A DNA stretch of 64,000 nt from assembly GCF_000482505.1 (NCBI RefSeq), contig NZ_AXVL01000011.1:1-64000 (forward strand), given 5' to 3'. This document shows, in pieces, positions 39,091-47,968 of this stretch. This stretch comes from Leptotrichia trevisanii DSM 22070 (GTDB lineage: Bacteria > Fusobacteriota > Fusobacteriia > Fusobacteriales > Leptotrichiaceae). How positions within the stretch are numbered: position 1 is the stretch's first letter; each line of letters starts with the position of its first letter. The notes beneath the pieces were generated by a model that searched no databases, was not told where the DNA came from, and saw only the letters and a list, made by a program, of their open reading frames with translations. Made by a program: the position numbers and the translations under genes.

Positions 39091-40206
39091 CTACCATTTT
39101 ACTCCCAGCCTTTTTGCAAGTTGTACATAATTTGCAGGAGGCATCCAGTATTTAATAATTTTTTTGTTTTTATTGAATACATCCAGTGCTTTTTCTTTTT
39201 CGCCTTTTTTCAGATAAACATCTATCATAATTGTGAACAGTTCATTCATTGGATGATTTCTGCTATTTTCATAAACAAATTCCGGATATTTTTTTGTATC
39301 GACATTTTTATATGCTTCAATTCCTTTTTGTGCATAATTCAATATCTCTGAATATTTATCAGGATAATTATGATAAATAAAATCTGTCATAATGAGATAT
39401 CCTTCTGGATAATCAGGGAAATTTTCTATTAATTTTTGCGATATTCTTTTAAAATTGATGTTATCAGGATTTTTTACCGGTGAGTAAAGTATTAGAAGCA
39501 GTTTATAATCATCAATTTTTGCTGTTTTATTTTTTATTTTTTCCTCTTTTTCACTAATTAAAAGTTTTCTATCCTTATCATCTGATGGTGTTCTTGTAAT
39601 TTCTCCTATTGTTTTATCCATCCCCTTTATTTTATAATTGTCAAGCGAAAGAATATTTATAAATTCCTTGTTGCCGTCTTCAGGAATTAGCCATCTTCTG
39701 TTTCCATAGAAATATTGAAATTTTACAATCATTTCTTTTTCGATATATTTTGTGTCATTTTTCTTTAATTCATTTTTCAAAAAAGAAGAGATTTCCTGTT
39801 CTATTATTTCTAGCTGTGTAGATCTGCTTTTTCCTCTTACCAACGAATTAAAGTCTTTGTTTTTATAAAATTTAGACATTGTATAGTTTAAATCGGGATA
39901 TTTTAGTGACACATTTACATAAGCCAGTTTTATGTCCCTTCCGTTTCCATTTTTCTGCTTCGTTAGTTCAATTTTATTTATTTTATATGTAAGATATTTA
40001 TAGCTTTCCTGTGAAGTACGCCAGACATTCCTCCATATTAAATGATATTCATTAACTTTTTTTGTATCTTCATTTTTTGCTGCGTTGATATAATCTTCAA
40101 AAGCCGATGCTACTGCCTTTTTATCATCATTTTCAGAACCTTCACTAATTCCGCAACTTGTTATAAACATAATTGCCAGCAAAACAAATGATATAAATCT
40201 TTTCAT
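39091..40206 (-). CDS. Lipoprotein with a C-terminal TPR-like region
   Basis: 371 aa. The lipobox is in FITSCG (Cys18), so it should be lipidated and anchored in the envelope. The N-terminal half is a cystatin/NTF2-like mixed fold (AFEDYINAAKNEDTKKVNEY), and the C-terminal part contains helical repeats (EGYLIMTDFIYHNYPDKYSE; MIDVYLKKGEKEKALDVFNK). No family named. It resembles the other TPR lipoprotein at 43173-43907 in general design only. Confidence 0.6.
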   Translation of the reverse strand: MKRFISFVLLAIMFITSCGISEGSENDDKKAVASAFEDYINAAKNEDTKKVNEYHLIWRNVWRTSQESYKYLTYKINKIELTKQKNGNGRDIKLAYVNVSLKYPDLNYTMSKFYKNKDFNSLVRGKSRSTQLEIIEQEISSFLKNELKKNDTKYIEKEMIVKFQYFYGNRRWLIPEDGNKEFINILSLDNYKIKGMDKTIGEITRTPSDDKDRKLLISEKEEKIKNKTAKIDDYKLLLILYSPVKNPDNINFKRISQKLIENFPDYPEGYLIMTDFIYHNYPDKYSEILNYAQKGIEAYKNVDTKKYPEFVYENSRNHPMNELFTIMIDVYLKKGEKEKALDVFNKNKKIIKYWMPPANYVQLAKRLGVKW

Positions 40207-40290
40207 GATTCCTCCTGATTTTTCTAATAATAAATTTTCCTGGTTACACTAAAAATGCTATATTTTTTAACTTTTTAATCAAAAAGTAAA

Positions 40291-40716
40291 CTATTTTTTC
40301 ATATTTTCTGGAGTAGATGTCACATTTTTGGAAAATGTCATTGAAATTCCTGTATCCTGATTATACTGCACTTTTCCATTTTTTACAATAATTTCATCTG
40401 ATTCCTTGCCATTTCCTACAAGAATGTATCTCCCATTGCCCTTACTTTGCATGTCATAAGTTCCTGCCTTTGTTATACAGTTCCCGTTAACTACATTGTT
40501 AAGGCTTATATAGGCAATATTTCCTTTGATTTCAAAATATGAATTTTCAAAACATTCCTGACCTGCCACCTTTACAGTCTGCCCTTTTGTAGTCAGCGTT
40601 TCCACATTATATTTTCCTGAAATACTGCTTTGGGAAGCTTTCCCCTTTGCTTCACATCCCATACTCATTAAAATCATTCCTGCCATCATAGCTAGATTTA
40701 TTTTTTTATTTTTCAT
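40291..40716 (-). CDS. Small lipoprotein, META/lipocalin-like
   Basis: 141 aa. Lipobox SMGC at ~19-22. The mature part (SISGKYNVETLTTKGQTVKV; NSYFEIKGNIAYISLNNV; GTYDMQSKGNGRYILVGNG) is a run of beta strands resembling META or lipocalin-like modules of small bacterial lipoproteins. Two Cys in the mature part may pair. Function unknown. Confidence 0.55.
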   Translation of the reverse strand: MKNKKINLAMMAGMILMSMGCEAKGKASQSSISGKYNVETLTTKGQTVKVAGQECFENSYFEIKGNIAYISLNNVVNGNCITKAGTYDMQSKGNGRYILVGNGKESDEIIVKNGKVQYNQDTGISMTFSKNVTSTPENMKK

Positions 40717-40775
40717 TTTTTCACCTCTGTCTGTATTTAACTATTCAAAATTCCATCAGCTATTTTCTTATCCTA

Positions 40776-41555
40776 TTAAAATAAATGTATATGTGCTTTA
40801 CTTCCATATAGTAAAACGAATGTCATAATTGGCATAAAAGGTATAAAAAGAAGCATACTCTGCATTATCTTCATTTTAAAAAGCCTAAATTTTACTTTTG
40901 GAATCTGCTTTTTCTGAATTATGTCTATCATGTTGTCCACAATTTCTGAGATTCTGCTATTTTCTATCATTATATCTGTTTGCGAAGATCCTCCTTTTAA
41001 GTTTTTCTCAGGCACAAAACAGATTTCCTTTTTTCCATCAAGAAGATAGATGTGAGATTTAGATCTGATTATTCGAGTGCCAAATAGAGGAAATAACTCA
41101 GTACCCCAGTTATAGCCTTTAATATTCAGTAATTTTCCATTTAAATAAAAATCTTCATTTATTATTTCAAGTGTATTTTCTGTTTTTTCTTTTGGATAAT
41201 AGTATTTGTTCCCGTATGTTATACTTATTACAGCACAGCTAAGTAAAAGCAGTATTCCAATTTTTATCCCGAAAAATATTAATATTTCTGTTATGGTAAA
41301 GCAGATAATATTCAAAACAACTGCTTTTTTCAGATTTTTAGGAACTTCATAAAATACCGTTCCTGTTTCTGTTCTTTCACGGTAAACTGTATCAGCTGCT
41401 AAAATTCCAAGTTTTATTTTCTCTTTAGCTTCATCTTCATGCCTTTGAATAATCTTACGTAAATTTTTTTTGATTTTTCTATTTTTCATATCAAAAATAA
41501 TTATTATACTCAAAACTGCAAAATATATTAATGCAAAAACTAAACTATATAGCAT
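40776..41555 (-). CDS. Membrane protein, paralogue of 41693-42460
   Basis: 259 aa. N-terminal membrane helix, a cytoplasmic linker with RHEDEAKEKIKLGILAADTV, a pair of helices (AVVLNIICFTITEILIFFGI; GILLLLSCAVISI), then a soluble beta-rich domain (FYLNGKLLNIKGYNWGTELF; LLDGKKEICFVPE) and a C-terminal helix. The soluble part has the look of a PH-like domain, but I do not recognise the family. It shares most positions with the neighbouring gene, the product of a tandem duplication that also copied a DUF6683-like gene. Confidence 0.6.
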   Translation of the reverse strand: MLYSLVFALIYFAVLSIIIIFDMKNRKIKKNLRKIIQRHEDEAKEKIKLGILAADTVYRERTETGTVFYEVPKNLKKAVVLNIICFTITEILIFFGIKIGILLLLSCAVISITYGNKYYYPKEKTENTLEIINEDFYLNGKLLNIKGYNWGTELFPLFGTRIIRSKSHIYLLDGKKEICFVPEKNLKGGSSQTDIMIENSRISEIVDNMIDIIQKKQIPKVKFRLFKMKIMQSMLLFIPFMPIMTFVLLYGSKAHIHLF

Positions 41556-41568
41556 TTTAAACTCCCTG

Positions 41569-41690
41569 AATTAATAAGATATTCCTTGCAATGTTATATG
41601 AATTCTGTCAGCATCCACTTTTAAAATTGTTTTCAGTACCTGTTTTTATAAAGATAATATTGTTATACACCATATATGCTACCATTATTT
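41569..41690 (-). pseudogene. Remnant of a DUF6683-like gene
   Basis: Read on the minus strand, the end encodes KQVLKTILKVDADRIHITLQ then GISY-stop, almost identical to the C-terminus of the protein at 42477-43139 (KQILEAILKVDADRVRITAQ then GISY). The beginning encodes AYMVYNNI, matching the AYMAYNNIS core. About 80 residues between these parts are missing and the two pieces are in different frames. It occupies the place expected for the second copy of the duplicated pair. Confidence 0.8.
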
Positions 41691-41692
41691 TA

Positions 41693-42460
41693 CTAAAATA
41701 AATACATATATGCTTTGCTTTTATACAAAGAAACAAGTATCACAATTGATATAAAAAGTAAAAAAAGAAGTATGCTCTGCATTTTTTTCATTTTAAAAAG
41801 TCTGAATTTTACTTTTGGAATCTGTCTTTTCTGGATTACATCAATAATATCATCTATAATTTTAGAAATTCTGTCATCTTCTATTATTATATCTACTTGA
41901 GATCTTTTTAACTGTCTTTCAGGTACAAAACAGATTTCCTTTTTGCCATCAAGAAGATAAATATGAGATTTAGAGTATATTATTTGAGTTCCAAATATGG
42001 GAAACAATTCAGTTCCCCAGTTATAGCCCTTAATATCCAATAATTTTCCATTTAAGTAAAAGTCTTCATTTATTATTTCAAATGTATTTTTTGTTTTTTC
42101 TTTTGAATAATAATATTTATATCCATATATCATACTTATTACAGCACAGACTATTAAAAGCAATATTCCAAGTTTTATTCCCAGAAATATTAATATTAGC
42201 ATTATGGCAAAGCAAATAAGATTTAAAACAACTGCTTTTTTCAAATCCTCCGGCACTTCATAAAATACTCTTCCTGTTTCTGTTCTTTCACGGTAAACTG
42301 TATCAGCTGATAAAATTCCAAGTTTTATTTTCTCTTTAACCTCATCTTCCTGTTTTTGATTAATTTTACGAAGATTTTTTCTGTTTTTTATTTGTTTCAC
42401 ACCAAAAACGATTAATATAACAGCAACTGAAAGATATACTAATGCAATAATTGAATTCAT
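41693..42460 (-). CDS. Membrane protein, paralogue of 40776-41555
   Basis: 255 aa, same design as its neighbour: an N-terminal helix, the KQEDEVKEKIKLGILSADTV linker, two further helices, a beta-rich soluble domain (FYLNGKLLDIKGYNWGTELF) and a last helix (SILLFLLFISIVILVSLYKS). It is 16 nt downstream of a secreted DUF6683-like gene and likely cotranscribed with it. A role with that secreted protein is inferred only from linkage and coduplication. Confidence 0.6.
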   Translation of the reverse strand: MNSIIALVYLSVAVILIVFGVKQIKNRKNLRKINQKQEDEVKEKIKLGILSADTVYRERTETGRVFYEVPEDLKKAVVLNLICFAIMLILIFLGIKLGILLLIVCAVISMIYGYKYYYSKEKTKNTFEIINEDFYLNGKLLDIKGYNWGTELFPIFGTQIIYSKSHIYLLDGKKEICFVPERQLKRSQVDIIIEDDRISKIIDDIIDVIQKRQIPKVKFRLFKMKKMQSILLFLLFISIVILVSLYKSKAYMYLF

Positions 42461-42476
42461 TTCAGTCCCCTCCGTA

Positions 42477-43139
42477 TTAATAAGATATTCCTTGAGCTGT
42501 TATACGGACTCTATCAGCATCCACTTTTAAAATGGCTTCAAGTATTTGTTTTCCTGCCTCCCTTAATTGAGCTGTAGTCTGTGAATTAGGATTGCTCTGA
42601 TTTAAGGACTGTCCCACAGCCAAAGTCATTCCAACCATAACCATCTGGTCGTACATACTTTTTTTCTCCCTGTTGCTCATTCCGTCAAAAAATCCGCTGT
42701 TTTCAAGATGAGCCTTGAACTGATCTGCCATAGGTTTCACATAGTCATCATTAAGACTTATATTGTTATATGCCATGTATGCTCCTGCTATTACAGCCGC
42801 TACTGCTGAAGACAAATCATTTGTCGGTATTCCTACAGAATGGGCTACCTGTGGGAAAGAATCATACAGCTGTTTTAATGATGCCCTTATTTCCTTTTGC
42901 TGGCTTTTTGGATAAGTTGCAACCAATGTTTCCAGTCCATCGGTACTTCCGTCCTGTGTGAAAGTAAGTGATGATTTTCCGTAAGATTTACCTTGTGAAG
43001 ATGAAGTTGTATTTAAAAGTTCCTGCATTATTTCATTTTTAAACATATCGCCATAATCAGCATGAGCTTGTCCTGAAATTCCAAGTCCCAGTGCTAAAAT
43101 ACTTAAAAGAAATATTTTTTTCATAAATTTTGCTTTCAT
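42477..43139 (-). CDS. Secreted DUF6683-like protein
   Basis: 220 aa. Signal peptide of about 27 residues ending GQAHA. The mature core contains the conserved block VAHSVGIPTNDLSSAVAAVI and AGAYMAYNNISLNDDYVKPM, then MVMVGMTLAVGQS and the C-terminal KQILEAILKVDADRVRITAQ. AGGAGG precedes the ATG. Two further paralogues and one remnant are in this island. The family role is not established; the helical core suggests a periplasmic or outer-membrane associated protein. Confidence 0.75.
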   Translation of the reverse strand: MKAKFMKKIFLLSILALGLGISGQAHADYGDMFKNEIMQELLNTTSSSQGKSYGKSSLTFTQDGSTDGLETLVATYPKSQQKEIRASLKQLYDSFPQVAHSVGIPTNDLSSAVAAVIAGAYMAYNNISLNDDYVKPMADQFKAHLENSGFFDGMSNREKKSMYDQMVMVGMTLAVGQSLNQSNPNSQTTAQLREAGKQILEAILKVDADRVRITAQGISY

Positions 43140-43172
43140 AACTGTTCCTCCTGTAATTTTTTTATTTTACTG

Positions 43173-43907
43173 TTAATTTAAATTAGATAATTTTTTCTTG
43201 TTTTCCTCATATTTTTTACTATTAGTAGATTTTAACATTTCATTATCCTTTTTGACATTTTCTAAAGCTATGTTATACAAAAGGGGATTATAGTTTTCTT
43301 TTAGAAATTTTTGATTAATTATAAAAGTTTCTACTGCTTTTTCATTATTTCCTGACAATCTGTAAGCCTGTATCAAATTTTTTTCAATTATTTCTGAAAG
43401 TACATTATTTAATACTTTAATATCCTTATATTCAGCATAACTCTGTTTGCCATGTTTTAAAATACCTATTGCTTTTTCATAATATTCAGCACTTTCCTTA
43501 TATTTTTTTTCATAAAAGAGAATATCTGCCATCACTCTGTAACCATAGGAATAATCAGGAGCATTTTTTAAAAATATTTCTGTAATTTCCTTTGTTCTTT
43601 TAAATTCACGGTTTTGATAAAATGCCACAGTTACATAATTACGGTATTTCTCAAGATTTTTGCTGTCCTTTAAAAATTCCTCTTCCGCTTTTTTTATAAC
43701 TTCTTCTGATGAAACTTCTTTCTGCTTTTCTATTTCAGAGCTGTCTTTTTCTGAATTTTTTTTATTTTCTTCAGTTTTGTTTTTATCGCTCTGGCTTGTA
43801 TCAATATTATTACCTTTTTTTGTTTTATTTTGTTCCTGTTTCTTATTGCAGCTAAAAACAGCAAAAACTATCATAGCTATTATTAAAATTTTTTTCAATT
43901 TTATCAC
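43173..43907 (-). CDS. TPR lipoprotein
   Basis: 244 aa. Lipobox AVFSC (~16-20), then a Lys/Glu-rich low-complexity linker (~20-75), then TPR-like repeats (KFLKDSKNLEKYRNYVTVAF; YGYRVMADILFYEKKYKESA; YRLSGNNEKAVETFIIN). A scaffold for protein contacts in the envelope is plausible. It is 33 nt upstream of the DUF6683-like gene at 42477 and probably in its operon. Confidence 0.65.
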   Translation of the reverse strand: MIKLKKILIIAMIVFAVFSCNKKQEQNKTKKGNNIDTSQSDKNKTEENKKNSEKDSSEIEKQKEVSSEEVIKKAEEEFLKDSKNLEKYRNYVTVAFYQNREFKRTKEITEIFLKNAPDYSYGYRVMADILFYEKKYKESAEYYEKAIGILKHGKQSYAEYKDIKVLNNVLSEIIEKNLIQAYRLSGNNEKAVETFIINQKFLKENYNPLLYNIALENVKKDNEMLKSTNSKKYEENKKKLSNLN

Positions 43908-43992
43908 TTCCCCAATGAATACAGAATTTTTTATGTTTTTTATTTTCTTAACAGTCCTTCTTAAACTTTTGCTTTGTAAATATTGGCTTCAC

Positions 43993-44805
43993 TTAATTTC
44001 CATAATTCTTACCTATCAAAGAAATCAGATATATCATAAAAGAAACATAAATCGCCACTATCGTTAAAAGATGCAATGGATAAAAGAAATAAAACATATA
44101 TTTTGTAAATTTGTTATGAATACCCTGCTTTCCGTTGTAAAGCCATATTATCGGCAGTGAAAATATCGCAAATATCTGTGTTTTTATAAATATTTCATTT
44201 CCAAAAAAGTTAAACGGAAATTCAAGTCCAGGCATAACAAATACGTTTAGAAACACCATTAATACAGCTTGAAATATTATGTTTTTGTAATTTTTCCCCC
44301 TGAAAAAATAGAATATCAGAATAATTGCAATCCCATATCCTAAATAATCACTTCTTGCAAAATGTGCAATTATGATGGTTAAAATACTTATGGCAGCTTT
44401 TACAAAAAATTTTATTATTTTATTCATATTTTCTGATTTTTCCGTCTTTTCCAGTAAATTCATTCCACATAAGGCAATTCCGAAAGTCCATAATACATTG
44501 TTATATGGATAAAATACCATTATTTCTCCTCTTAATGCCAGACTTGCAAAAAGATTGAACGGAATTTCCGAAATAGCTGCAAAAATAAAAATACGTATTA
44601 AATATTTTTTTCTGTTTTTAGTCCTGTAAAATCCTTCCGTAAGCATAAAGGCAAAAATTGGAAAGGCAAGTCTTCCAAGCACATTTAACCATATCTGATT
44701 AGGAAAAAATATATTCCATAAATGATCTGCCACCATAAATGCCATTGCCAGAATATGTAGTGTAAAAGAATTTATCCCTCTAGAAAATATAACTTTTTTA
44801 TTCAT
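43993..44805 (-). CDS. TraX-family integral membrane protein
   Basis: 270 aa with about eight helices. The N-terminus NSFTLHILAMAFMVADHLWN, the LGRLAFPIFAFMLTEGFYRT segment and SEIPFNLFA are characteristic of TraX/Acyl-transferase-3-like proteins. F-plasmid TraX acetylates pilin; chromosomal homologues are of unknown substrate and may acetylate surface proteins or glycans. No conjugation genes are here. Confidence 0.82.
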   Translation of the reverse strand: MNKKVIFSRGINSFTLHILAMAFMVADHLWNIFFPNQIWLNVLGRLAFPIFAFMLTEGFYRTKNRKKYLIRIFIFAAISEIPFNLFASLALRGEIMVFYPYNNVLWTFGIALCGMNLLEKTEKSENMNKIIKFFVKAAISILTIIIAHFARSDYLGYGIAIILIFYFFRGKNYKNIIFQAVLMVFLNVFVMPGLEFPFNFFGNEIFIKTQIFAIFSLPIIWLYNGKQGIHNKFTKYMFYFFYPLHLLTIVAIYVSFMIYLISLIGKNYGN

Positions 44806-44836
44806 TTTTTGCTCCTAATTTTTCTTTTCTGTTAAT

Positions 44837-44861
44837 AAGGGGTAAATGAGCTGAACCCCTT
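44837..44861 (-). terminator. Hairpin between a DUF6683-like gene and traX-like gene
   Basis: Perfect arms AAGGGGT (44837-44843) and ACCCCTT (44855-44861). The T-run is weak on both strands, so termination may be partial. Confidence 0.5.
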
Positions 44862-44896
44862 ATTGTATTTTGCGAATATAAAACTATTCTTTTTAT

Positions 44897-45673
44897 TTAA
44901 TAAACAAGCCCTGATGATGTTATTTTCACTTTGCTTGCATTTACTTTAAGAACACCTTCAAGTACTTCTTTTCCCGCTCTTCTTAATTGAGCGGTAACTT
45001 TTGCATTTGGATTTTGCTGATTTTGGGACTGATTTACAGCCAAAGTCATTCCTATTATTACCATTTGGTCATAAATATACTTTTTATCACTGTCACTCAT
45101 TTTATCAAACTCAGTTACACTTTCTAGAGCTTCCTTAAACTGTTTTGCCATAGGTTTCATATAACTGTCATTTAAACTGACATTGTTATAAGCCATATAT
45201 GCTCCAGCCAATATAGCAACCATTCCTGAAGACAGGTCATTTGTAGGTATTCCTACAGAACGTGCTACTTGAGGGAATGAATCATACATTTTTTTTAGAT
45301 AAATTTTTGCTTCCGCTCTCTGTTTTGACGGATAGTTATTCACAAGATAATCAAGCCCTCTTGTACTTCCATCCGATTTAAAAGTTATTTTGGCTTTTTT
45401 TGCCGGTTTTGGTTTAGACGATGTTTGCGATGATGATGATGATGATTTACTTTTACTGCTTCCTGTACTCTTAGAGCTTGAACTCTTTTCAAGAATATCG
45501 TTGGTACCAGTAACTTGATTGTAATAATCAAATGTTCTTTTTAATGTATCATTTTGTATATGAAAAAGGTTATAGTCAAAATCATATCCTGCAAATGCGT
45601 GTGCAGGTCGCGATACAAATAATCCTGCTCCAATAACTGTTGTAACAAATAGTTTTTTTAAATTTATTTTCAT
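44897..45673 (-). CDS. Secreted DUF6683-like protein with Ser-rich linker
   Basis: 258 aa. Signal peptide to about residue 26 (SRPAHAF), a variable N-terminal part, a Ser/Lys low-complexity linker (SSSKSTGSSKSKSSSSSSQT), then the shared core (ARSVGIPTNDLSSGMVAILA; GAYMAYNNVSLNDSYMKPMA) and C-terminus (VNASKVKITSSGLVY). Adjacent to its closest paralogue at 45782. No element-type promoter of the local regulon is seen immediately upstream, so it may depend on readthrough from 45782. Confidence 0.75.
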   Translation of the reverse strand: MKINLKKLFVTTVIGAGLFVSRPAHAFAGYDFDYNLFHIQNDTLKRTFDYYNQVTGTNDILEKSSSSKSTGSSKSKSSSSSSQTSSKPKPAKKAKITFKSDGSTRGLDYLVNNYPSKQRAEAKIYLKKMYDSFPQVARSVGIPTNDLSSGMVAILAGAYMAYNNVSLNDSYMKPMAKQFKEALESVTEFDKMSDSDKKYIYDQMVIIGMTLAVNQSQNQQNPNAKVTAQLRRAGKEVLEGVLKVNASKVKITSSGLVY

Positions 45674-45781
45674 AATTTTTCCTCCTAAATTGAATTATAT
45701 ATTTTCATTTTTTTGTTTTTTGTTTTTTTTCATTATTACTACATACTGTTATAAAACTTCTTATTTTTATAATTATTTATT

Positions 45782-46558
45782 TTAAAAAGAAAGTCCTGAT
45801 GCCGTTATTCTTACTTTACTTGCACTTACTCCAAGAAGTCCTTCAAGCACCTGTTTACCTGCATTTCTTAACTGAGCGGTAACTTTTGCATTTGGTTTTT
45901 GCTGATTTTGGTACTGATTTATGGTTAAAGTCATTCCTATTATTACCATTTGGTCATATATATATTTTTTATCACTGTCACTCATTTTATCAAAGTCATC
46001 TACACCTTGAAGCACTGTTTTTAACTGATTTTGCATAGGTTTCATATAATCATCATTCAGACTTACATTGTTATATGCCATATATGCTCCTGCTATTGCA
46101 GCTGCCAGTCCTGAAGACAGGTCATTTGTAGGTATTCCTACTGAACGTGCTACCTGCGGGAAAGAATCCTGCATCTGTTTCAGGTATGTTCTTGCTTCTC
46201 CTCTCTGTTTTGACGGATAGTTATTAACAAAATAATCAAGTCCTCTTGTATTTCCGTCCGATTTAAAAGTAATATTTGCTTTTGTTGTTTTTGGGGCTGT
46301 AGTTGAAGTTGCTGAACTTCCCGTTGTTTTTGTAGTTGTTTTTTTAGAATTTGATTTTTTCTTTGAAGAATAATCTCCTTTTTTAATGTGGCTTATTACT
46401 TCACTACCAAGTAAATAATTTCTTGTACTATTTATCACATTGTTTGTATAGTTAAAACTGTCTGACATATCATAATAAAATGCCTGTGCAGGCTGCGATA
46501 CAAATACTCCCATTCCAATAACTGCTGTAACAAATAGCTTTTTTAAATTTATTTCCAT
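45782..46558 (-). CDS. Secreted DUF6683-like protein with Thr-rich linker
   Basis: 258 aa. Signal peptide (MEINLKKLFVTAVIGMGVFV ... PAQAF), N-terminal variable region, Ser/Thr/Lys linker (KKTTTKTTGSSATSTTAPKT), then the family core (ARSVGIPTNDLSSGLAAAIA) and C-terminus (VSASKVRITASGLSF). About two-thirds identical to the neighbouring paralogue over the core. Its promoter carries the direct-repeat element at 46625-46642. Confidence 0.75.
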   Translation of the reverse strand: MEINLKKLFVTAVIGMGVFVSQPAQAFYYDMSDSFNYTNNVINSTRNYLLGSEVISHIKKGDYSSKKKSNSKKTTTKTTGSSATSTTAPKTTKANITFKSDGNTRGLDYFVNNYPSKQRGEARTYLKQMQDSFPQVARSVGIPTNDLSSGLAAAIAGAYMAYNNVSLNDDYMKPMQNQLKTVLQGVDDFDKMSDSDKKYIYDQMVIIGMTLTINQYQNQQKPNAKVTAQLRNAGKQVLEGLLGVSASKVRITASGLSF

Positions 46559-46604
46559 AATTATTCCTCCTAAAAATTTTATTTTTTATGATTTCTATTA
46601 TTTG

Positions 46605-46642
46605 ATTATACTGTATATTTTTTAGATTAAAAGAACATTAGA
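46605..46642 (-). promoter_or_regulatory. Regulon element A (upstream of 45782-46558)
   Basis: Minus-strand TCTAATGTTCTTTTAATC (46642-46625), then 14 nt, then TATAAT (46610-46605). TAAT repeats at an 11-nt period, the geometry of OmpR-family response-regulator sites. No separate -35 is evident. Confidence 0.65.
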
Positions 46643-46654
46643 GCTTTTTCCTTT

Positions 46655-47485
46655 CTATTTATTTTTTGATGTTTTTTTAAATATGAGATTACTCTCAGGA
46701 ACTCCGATATAGAGAGTCTGCTCGTTATCCATAAGCGTTATTACATCGGCATTGCTTAAATCATATAAAAAATCTTTATCACTGTCGCTCAGTTCACTTT
46801 CTTTTTTCAGCAGAATGTTCAAATTATCTATTTCAAAAGAAATCCTGTGATTTTTCAGGGAATATTTTCCCAAATATTTTTTCCCATTTTTTCCTGTTAT
46901 AAAAACATTTCCTTTATCAAGTTTTATTGAAATTTTACTGTTTTTAAGTTCAAGCCCTGCAATATTTACAAGAGCCCATTCATTAGCCATTATTTTTTTC
47001 TCAAAATCTTCAATATTACTAAAAAATGAAAATCTTTCTTTATATTTTTCTTTAGAATATTTTTCCATATTATTTAACATAAAGCTATCCCCTTTTTCAA
47101 AGCTGTTTTTCAAAAAATCGGGAGTATCCTTTCTGTATATGAGATATACAGTTTCATAATTTTTGTTATCCACATAGACAGGATAATAGCCGTAATCAGA
47201 ATTTCCTAACGACAGCATAGGTGAAAGGATTGCTTTAACTGTTCCATTTTTGAGATTCTGCACCATGATATCACTGTCCTTATATTCAGTCGCTTTGAAA
47301 ATAGTATAAGCGGGAGAATGCTCCATTTTTCCGGCAAATTCCCTGTCAATCTCATTGGATACACCTACTTCTAATATATATCCCTTGTCTATTATGTCTT
47401 TTTTTGAAGGTTTTCCACAGGAAATAAATATTATTCCAAAAAGTAGAAAAATCATAAATCCTGTCAATTTTTTAATTTTTATCAT
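46655..47485 (-). CDS. Lipoprotein with a possible META-like C-terminal domain
   Basis: 276 aa. Lipobox IFISC (Cys ~23). The first part (EVGVSNEIDREFAGKMEHSP, ATEYKDSDIMVQNLKNGTVK) is reminiscent of a periplasmic-binding-protein lobe. From about residue 165 WALVNIAGLELKNSKISIKL and GKYSLKNHRISFEIDN resemble META/HslJ modules. The combination is unusual; family assignment is tentative. It overlaps the previous gene's end by 14 nt, so the two are coupled. Confidence 0.5.
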   Translation of the reverse strand: MIKIKKLTGFMIFLLFGIIFISCGKPSKKDIIDKGYILEVGVSNEIDREFAGKMEHSPAYTIFKATEYKDSDIMVQNLKNGTVKAILSPMLSLGNSDYGYYPVYVDNKNYETVYLIYRKDTPDFLKNSFEKGDSFMLNNMEKYSKEKYKERFSFFSNIEDFEKKIMANEWALVNIAGLELKNSKISIKLDKGNVFITGKNGKKYLGKYSLKNHRISFEIDNLNILLKKESELSDSDKDFLYDLSNADVITLMDNEQTLYIGVPESNLIFKKTSKNK

Positions 47486-47885
47486 GCTGTTTTCTCCTTC
47501 CTATCAATAAATTTACACCAAGCCCCACAAGAAATATTACATCCAATAAACCTATGGCAAAATAAGCATAATAAGTTGGTAAAAATTCTTCATCTCCTGC
47601 TGATGAAACTAAATATTTATACGATATTAAAAATATTAGTATTTTTAATATTACACCAATTATTGTTAAAATTATCAAAGCCTTTTTTCCTATTCCTGCT
47701 TTTGCATAAAAATATGATAAAAATATATTAAGCAAAATTAATATAAGATTTTCCGAGTATATACCTCTAATCATTTTCAAATTACTTAAAACTGATACTT
47801 CTAATACAGCCAGAAAAAATAGTACCAGAATATTAAAACAGAGCAGATGAATAAAATACAGGCTTCCAAAAAATATTTTTTTCAT
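47472..47885 (-). CDS. Four-helix membrane protein
   Basis: 137 aa with four hydrophobic segments (FIHLLCFNILVLFFLAVLEV; NLILILLNIFLSYFYAKAG; ALIILTIIGVILKILIFLIS; YAYFAIGLLDVIFLVGLGVN). No family recognised. Its promoter carries the direct-repeat element at 47948-47965. Coupled by overlap to the downstream lipoprotein. Confidence 0.6.
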   Translation of the reverse strand: MKKIFFGSLYFIHLLCFNILVLFFLAVLEVSVLSNLKMIRGIYSENLILILLNIFLSYFYAKAGIGKKALIILTIIGVILKILIFLISYKYLVSSAGDEEFLPTYYAYFAIGLLDVIFLVGLGVNLLIGRRKQHDKN

Positions 47886-47927
47886 TTTTCCTCCTTATTC
47901 AAACACTAATTAATCAGTCATTTTTCA

Positions 47928-47965
47928 ATTTTATGATATGTAATATAGATTAAAATAAAATGAGA
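47928..47965 (-). promoter_or_regulatory. Regulon element C (upstream of 47472-47885)
   Basis: Minus-strand TCTCATTTTATTTTAATC (47965-47948), 14 nt, TAAAAT (47933-47928). Confidence 0.65.
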
Positions 47966-47968
47966 ATT

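Noticed and set aside
45674-45781. A sixth regulon element upstream of 44897-45673
   Set aside because: No 18-mer with the N14 spacing to a -10 can be found there; the gene may rely on readthrough.
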